The notes beneath the pieces are model-generated. The model did no database searches. It saw only the letters and a program-made list of their open reading frames with translations, and was not told where the DNA came from. Shown here piece after piece: positions 36,311 to 39,958 of a stretch of 39,958 nucleotides of DNA. Location of the stretch: positions 1-39,958 of the forward strand of contig CAMBNY010000023.1 in NCBI GenBank assembly GCA_945869165.1, written 5' to 3'. The translations under genes were made by a program, and so were the position numbers. The stretch's first letter is position 1. Every line of letters starts with the position of its first letter. The stretch is from Comamonas sp. lk. Its GTDB lineage: Bacteria > Pseudomonadota > Gammaproteobacteria > Burkholderiales > Burkholderiaceae_C.

Positions 36311-36718
36311 ATGGCACAAGGTATTGGAATCCAAAGCATGGGCTGGGATATACGCACCGGCCCTTATGGTGAGAACGCGGGCGACCGCAAAAAGCGGCGT
36401 GAGCAACGCTTACGCCAGCTGATAGCCGCACTGCAAACCGGTGGGCTGGACGCCGCGCGAATGGCTTTCAGCGCCGTCGTTCGCCACGACGAGGACATGG
36501 CCCACAACGTCCATATTGGCAAAATTGGTGCCGCACTGCAAAGCAGCAACCTGGCCGGCGCCTGGCGCTGCGCCCAGGACTTAAAGCCGCTCTACCCCTG
36601 GGCCTTTCAGACACCGGCAAAAACGCCAGGGCACCCTTCCACCGTGCCAACTGCAGGGCAGCAAGTCAAGGACTTTACCGATGGCCTGACCGGCCGGATG
36701 TTTGACCTGATCGCCTAA
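36311..36718 (+). CDS. Hypothetical 135-residue protein with two helical repeats
   Basis: I do not recognise a named family. The gene looks real: AGGAG lies seven bases before ATG 36311 and codon use matches neighbours. The sequence starts MAQGIGIQSMGWDI, has a basic helix (DRKKRREQRLRQLIAALQ, about 25-42), then two imperfect repeats, LIAALQTGGLDAARMAFSAV and IGAALQSSNLAGAWRCAQDL, each looking like a helix-turn-helix pair of the kind LxxALQxGxLxxAxxAFxxL. A Pro-rich linker and a short tail (DGLTGRMFDLIA) follow. There is no signal peptide or membrane segment, so it is probably cytoplasmic. It stands alone between the TRAP operon and a degraded region. Confidence 0.6.
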   Translation: MAQGIGIQSMGWDIRTGPYGENAGDRKKRREQRLRQLIAALQTGGLDAARMAFSAVVRHDEDMAHNVHIGKIGAALQSSNLAGAWRCAQDLKPLYPWAFQTPAKTPGHPSTVPTAGQQVKDFTDGLTGRMFDLIA

Positions 36719-36732
36719 GGCATTGGGGCGGT

Positions 36733-36862
36733 CTAGACGATTTTGACGCTCAGATTGGGCAGACCATCGATGTGCATTTCGATCACATCGCCGCGCACCT
36801 GCGGGTACTGCGCCCACCCTTGCCAAGGGTAGCCACCCGGCGGCTTCCAGCTTATTCTTATA
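36733..36862 (-). pseudogene. Probable C-terminal remnant of a fumarylacetoacetate-hydrolase-like gene
   Basis: A minus-strand frame ending in TAG (36733-36735) reads GGYPWQGWAQYPQVRG and then DVIEMHIDGLPNLSVKIV before the stop. The GDVIEMHIDGLPxLxxKIV ending is like the C-terminal strands of FAH-family hydrolases (GDVVEVEIxGxGxLxNxV). No start codon or body of the gene is present: upstream on that strand the reading frame runs into an AT-rich stretch (about 36852-36920). This looks like the last 40 or so codons left behind by a deletion. The family call rests on a short stretch and is tentative. Confidence 0.4.
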
Positions 36863-36920
36863 AAATAACTATATAAATCAATTAGATAGAATATATATTA
36901 TATGTAATTTGTGAGGAATT
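36852..36920. other. Very AT-rich segment in a GC-rich context
   Basis: About 65 bp are almost wholly A and T (for example ATAGAATATATATTATATG at 36886-36904), far from the composition of every neighbouring gene. It separates the FAH-like remnant from the DUF427 gene end. It could be a recombination or insertion scar, or a promoter region for the lost gene. No open frame or clear inverted repeat ends were found. Confidence 0.6.
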
Positions 36921-36928
36921 AGACGGAT

Positions 36929-37210
36929 TTATTCGCTAACCTGCACACCCTTCCAGAAGGCCACTCGGTCTCGAATGGAGGCGGCCTCCGGCTTGGGGTC
37001 CGGGTAGTACCAAACACAATCCGGGTTCAAGTCCCCATCGACCATCAGCGAGTAATAGCTGGCTTGCCCCTTCCAAGGGCAGCCGCTGCGGTGGTTGCTA
37101 AATTGCACAAATTCGCGGTTCAGCGCGCTGGCGGGGAAATAGTGGTTGCCTTCAACCATGACGATGTCATCGCTTTGGGCTATCACAGTATTTTTCCAAA
37201 TGGCTTTCAT
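36929..37210 (-). CDS. DUF427 domain protein
   Basis: A 93-residue single-domain DUF427 protein. The family pattern is clear: MKAIWKNTVIAQSDDIVMVEGNHYFP at the N-terminus, then the SGCPWKGQASYYSL block with the conserved CPWKG (near 44-48), a DGDLNPDCVWYYPDPKPEAASIRDRVAFW segment, and a short end. The fold is a small beta-barrel (Mss4-like in published members), and biochemical function is unknown; the conserved Cys and Trp suggest ligand or nucleotide-like binding. Start ATG 37210. It is divergent from the Lon-domain gene at 37331 with 120 bp between. Confidence 0.9.
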   Translation of the reverse strand: MKAIWKNTVIAQSDDIVMVEGNHYFPASALNREFVQFSNHRSGCPWKGQASYYSLMVDGDLNPDCVWYYPDPKPEAASIRDRVAFWKGVQVSE

Positions 37211-37330
37211 AGTGTGGCTTTCGAAATTAGGACAGGTGAGCGCTGGTGGGCAAGGGCTTTAAGCCTTGGCAGTGCCTGGCAGCCTTTGGCGCGATAGTAT
37301 CCTGCCGCACTGCCCGCCCTCTCCCAAGCC

Positions 37331-37939
37331 ATGGAAACCATCCCCCTATTTCCCCTCTCCCACGGTCTTTTCCCCGACGGTCGCCTGGATCTGCAAATTT
37401 TTGAAGTCCGCTACCTCGACTTGATCCGCCGCTGCCATCGCGAGCAAACGCCCTTTGGCGTCGCTTGGATCGAGGAAGGCCAGGAAGTGACCGTACCCGG
37501 CCAGCAACCTAAGCTCTTCAGCTACGGCACACTGGCCCATATCGACAAGCTGGAGACGGTGCAGGCCGCACTGCTGCGCATACGCTGCCATGGCGGACAG
37601 CGCTTTGCACTTCACCACACCCAGGCCGGTCCGCTGGGCGTCTGGCAGGGCGAGGTGGAACTGCTGACGCCCGATGCCGAGGTGGATATCCCTACAGACT
37701 TGGAATACCTGGCGCAGCGCCTGGGCCGTGGCATCGCGGTCGCGCAGCAAGACGGTCGCCTGGCCGAATTGCCCCTGCAAGCGCCCTTTCGCCTGGACGA
37801 ATGCGGCTGGGTGGCCAACCGCTGGGCCGAACTGCTGCCCCTGCCCACGATCTACAAACAAGCGCTGCTGCAAGAGAGCGACCCGCTGACGCGCTTGCGC
37901 GCGATTGACCGGAGCATGGACCGGGAAGATAAGGCTTAG
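37331..37939 (+). CDS. Lon N-terminal (substrate-binding) domain protein
   Basis: A 202-residue protein consisting of the LON substrate-binding domain without ATPase or protease parts. It opens METIPLFPLSHGLFPDGRLDLQIFEVRYLDLIRRC, the hallmark of the family (IPLFPL and the Phe-Glu-x-Arg-Tyr element), followed by the TLAHIDKLE block. Such stand-alone proteins occur widely in proteobacteria; they are thought to bind unfolded or specific proteins, but a role is not established. Start ATG 37331. The next gene (NhaD-type antiporter) starts 99 bp later on the same strand. Confidence 0.88.
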   Translation: METIPLFPLSHGLFPDGRLDLQIFEVRYLDLIRRCHREQTPFGVAWIEEGQEVTVPGQQPKLFSYGTLAHIDKLETVQAALLRIRCHGGQRFALHHTQAGPLGVWQGEVELLTPDAEVDIPTDLEYLAQRLGRGIAVAQQDGRLAELPLQAPFRLDECGWVANRWAELLPLPTIYKQALLQESDPLTRLRAIDRSMDREDKA

Positions 37940-38037
37940 CCACTTCAGGCCCCCCGCCGACGCATCCTCTGTAAAGGCATTGGATAGGTGGGGAATCCCC
38001 GATGGCCGCCACCCCGGCTCTAGGTTATCTTCGGGGG

Positions 38038-39318
38038 ATGACACTAGCACTATCCATCCTTTTTATCCTCACCTACGCCGCCATTGCTTTTGAGCATCCA
38101 CTGGGCGTCAATAAATCGGCGACCGCCCTGCTAGGCGCGGGCGCGCTGTGGGTCGTGTACGCCATGGCCGGACCCCAGGCGGGCGTGGTCAATGCCGAGC
38201 TGGCTGAATCGCTCACCGGCACGGCGCAAATTGTGTTTTTCTTGATTGGCGCCATGACCATTGTCGAGGTGATCGACGCGCACAATGGTTTTGAGGTGCT
38301 GACGCGGCGTATTTCCACCACCCGCCTGCCGGTGCTGATGTGGATGATTGGGCTGGCGACCTTTTTTCTCAGCTCCATTTTGGATAACCTGACCACCACC
38401 ATCGTGATGGTTTCACTCATGAAGCGGCTGCTGGACAAGCGCGAAGACCGGCTGCTGTTTGCCGGCATCATCATCATCGCCGCCAATGCCGGCGGCGCCT
38501 GGTCGCCGATCGGCGATGTGACCACCACCATGCTCTGGATTGGCGGGCAGATCACTACGCTGGCGGTGATGCAAGGCGTAATTCTGGCGTCCATCGTCAA
38601 TTTGCTGGTGCCTTTGGTGGCGGCATCCTGGATGGCCAGCGGGCGCGTGGTGGAGTCGCCCAAGGTCGTAGCCTCGGACAAGACCAGCACCACTGTATTT
38701 GAGCAAACCGTGATGCTGCTGCTCGGGCTGGGCGTGCTGGTCATGGTGCCGGTGTTCAAAGCGGTGACGCATTTGCCGCCTTTTATGGGTGTGCTGCTGG
38801 GCCTGGGCGTGCTTTGGCTGGTGGGCGATCTCATGCACAAGCAAAAGGACGAGGATGACAAACAAGGCCTGACGCTGGTGAGCGCGCTGGGACGTATTGA
38901 TATGTCGGCCATAGTATTTTTTATCGGCATTTTGCTGGCGGTGGCGGTGCTGGAGCACAGCCATATCTTGCCGGCCCTGGCCACCTGGCTGGACCATGCG
39001 GTGGGCCGACTGGATGTGATCGTGCTGATCATCGGCCTGGTCAGCGCCGTAGTGGACAACGTGCCGTTGGTGGCCGCATCCATGGGCATGTACGATATGG
39101 CCCAGCACCCGCCAGACAGTTTTTTATGGGAATTTATGGCCTATTGCGCGGGCACCGGCGGCTCGATTTTGATCATTGGCTCGGCTGCTGGCGTAGCCGC
39201 CATGGGCCTGGAGCGCATCGACTTCCTGTGGTACCTGCGCAAGATCAGCGGCCTGGCCCTGGCCGGCTATCTGGCTGGTGCAGCGGTCTATGTGCTGCAA
39301 TTTCATGGCATGCACTAA
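38038..39318 (+). CDS. nhaD: Sodium:proton antiporter, NhaD family
   Basis: An inner-membrane Na+/H+ (Li+/H+) exchanger of the ion-transporter superfamily, 426 residues from ATG 38038. ATG 38002, 12 codons earlier, is the alternative; AGGTGGGG precedes that one, whereas only a G-run touches 38038. There are about 12 hydrophobic segments, with NhaD-type motifs FAxEHPLGVNKSATALLGAG, SILDNLTTTIVMVSLMKRL, NAGGAWSPIGDVTTTMLWI and, in the second half, VSAVVDNVPLVAASMGMYD and GTGGSILIIGSAAG. The two DN motifs (SSILDNLTTT and VVDNVP) are the paired discontinuous helices. The usual regulator or chaperone genes are not adjacent. It probably serves salt and pH homeostasis. Confidence 0.93.
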   Translation: MTLALSILFILTYAAIAFEHPLGVNKSATALLGAGALWVVYAMAGPQAGVVNAELAESLTGTAQIVFFLIGAMTIVEVIDAHNGFEVLTRRISTTRLPVLMWMIGLATFFLSSILDNLTTTIVMVSLMKRLLDKREDRLLFAGIIIIAANAGGAWSPIGDVTTTMLWIGGQITTLAVMQGVILASIVNLLVPLVAASWMASGRVVESPKVVASDKTSTTVFEQTVMLLLGLGVLVMVPVFKAVTHLPPFMGVLLGLGVLWLVGDLMHKQKDEDDKQGLTLVSALGRIDMSAIVFFIGILLAVAVLEHSHILPALATWLDHAVGRLDVIVLIIGLVSAVVDNVPLVAASMGMYDMAQHPPDSFLWEFMAYCAGTGGSILIIGSAAGVAAMGLERIDFLWYLRKISGLALAGYLAGAAVYVLQFHGMH

Positions 39319-39455
39319 AGCCGCAGCAAGGGTAATCCCCATCCAGATGCTTTCTACCTGAACGGATTCTTACACCTTGCACCAATAAAATGCACGTTTG
39401 GCCCGGGGTAGACCGCCTACGCTGCCACATGCTTTGATGATTCACTGGAGAACTT

Positions 39456-39958
39456 ATGAACTTTCTTTTATCCCTGTCCAAACGCATTGATGCGTTTAGC
39501 GAATGGATGGGCCGTTGGGTGGCCTGGCTGGTGCTGTTGGCGGTGCTCATCAGCGCGGCCAACGCCTCCATGCGCAAGGCCTTCAACATGAGCTCCAACG
39601 GCTTCTTAGAGATTCAGTGGTATTTGTTTGCCGCCGTATTTTTGCTGGCCTCAGGCTATACCCTGTTGCGCCAGGAGCATGTAAAGATTGACGTCGTCTC
39701 CGCGCGCTTTTCCAAGCGTACCCAAATTTGGATCGACATCATCGGCATCTGCCTTTTCCTGCTCCCCTTCACCTTCATGATCACCAAGCTGGCTATGCCG
39801 CTGGTGATTAATGCCTATGTGACCGGCGAGGTGTCCTCCAATGCCGGTGGGCTGATCCGCTGGCCGGTGTTTGCACTGCTGCCCATTGGCATGACGGTGC
39901 TGGCCATCCAAGCGGTTTCCGAGTTAATCAAGCGCATCGCCTTTCTGCAGGGACTGGT
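39456..39958 (+). CDS. TRAP transporter small permease (cut by window edge)
   Basis: A second TRAP system begins here and runs off the right edge after about 167 codons. It starts ATG 39456 with GGAG seven bases before it. The translation begins MNFLLSLSKRIDAFSEWMG, has a first helix WVAWLVLLAVLISAAN, then the DctQ signature in SNGFLEIQWYLFAAVFLLASGYTLLRQEHVKIDVV, a third helix (IWIDIIGICLFLLPFTFMIT) and part of a fourth (WPVFALLPIGMTVLAIQ). The Q-x-EH-x-K-x-D motif and length are those of the TakP-associated small permease that serves 2-oxoacid or mannitol-like importers. The large permease gene probably follows outside the window. Confidence 0.88.
   Translation, partial: MNFLLSLSKRIDAFSEWMGRWVAWLVLLAVLISAANASMRKAFNMSSNGFLEIQWYLFAAVFLLASGYTLLRQEHVKIDVVSARFSKRTQIWIDIIGICLFLLPFTFMITKLAMPLVINAYVTGEVSSNAGGLIRWPVFALLPIGMTVLAIQAVSELIKRIAFLQGL

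Noticed and set aside
36120..36431. 103-residue minus-strand frame in the gap before the hypothetical gene
   Set aside because: It has no ribosome site and overlaps the better supported 36311-36718 gene; composition fits chance.
38073..39089. 338-residue minus-strand open frame antisense to nhaD
   Set aside because: The Ser/Thr/Met-rich translation mirrors codons of a membrane protein on the other strand and has no recognisable domain.
39380..39420. TTGGCCCGGGG region before the second TRAP gene as a sigma-54 promoter
   Set aside because: It lacks the required GG-N10-GC spacing.

Overview
The window looks like the chromosome of a GC-rich, aerobic, heterotrophic betaproteobacterium. Comamonadaceae (Polaromonas, Rhodoferax or Limnohabitans type) is my best guess. 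The basis is gene content (long acyl-CoA desaturase, AscD-like reductase, trxB-ftsK-lolA and map-glnD neighbourhoods, several ABC and TRAP uptake systems) and codon bias towards G/C third positions. This is an inference, since no rRNA or tRNA gene is present to anchor taxonomy. About 38 protein genes can be supported, including one cut by the right edge. I see no CRISPR array, phage, transposase or tRNA.

Layout. 1-3543: lipid desaturation and housekeeping on the minus strand (desaturase, rsmB, purN), with a small plus-strand DUF1653 gene wedged between rsmB and purN. 3703-6026: a pair of acyl-CoA dehydrogenases that look like the two subunits of one heteromeric enzyme. 6027-6418: a 392-bp gene-free region dense in dyads and repeats. 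It leads into a two-gene RND efflux operon (6419-10770). 10841-15401: single genes (glycine-zipper envelope protein, PAP2 phosphatase, YeeZ-like SDR, ferredoxin-flavin reductase, EamA exporter). 15423-19030: livHMGF branched-chain amino-acid ABC transporter without its binding protein, on the minus strand. 19238-20542: rarA.

20670-25136: a catabolic/uptake block (LysR regulator, orphan family-5 substrate-binding protein, HIBADH-like dehydrogenase, secreted alpha/beta hydrolase). It sits between rarA and lolA, which are neighbours in many proteobacteria. 25139-32861: core genes lolA, ftsK, trxB, map and glnD. 32862-36086: a TRAP transporter (DctP, DctQ, DctM) whose binding-protein gene is bracketed by two copies of a 127-bp palindromic repeat, each starting just after a stop codon. 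36311-39318: an unknown 135-aa protein, a probable gene remnant beside a very AT-rich scar, a DUF427 protein, a Lon-substrate-binding-domain protein and a NhaD-type antiporter. 39456 to the edge: the small permease of a second TRAP transporter.

Taken together the genes describe a cell that scavenges amino acids, peptides and organic acids, oxidises acyl-CoA thioesters and extrudes toxic compounds. I did not find a clearly new multi-gene system. The most unusual material is non-coding: the dyad-rich leader of the RND operon with a candidate structured RNA, the paired palindromic repeats, and several candidate operators.
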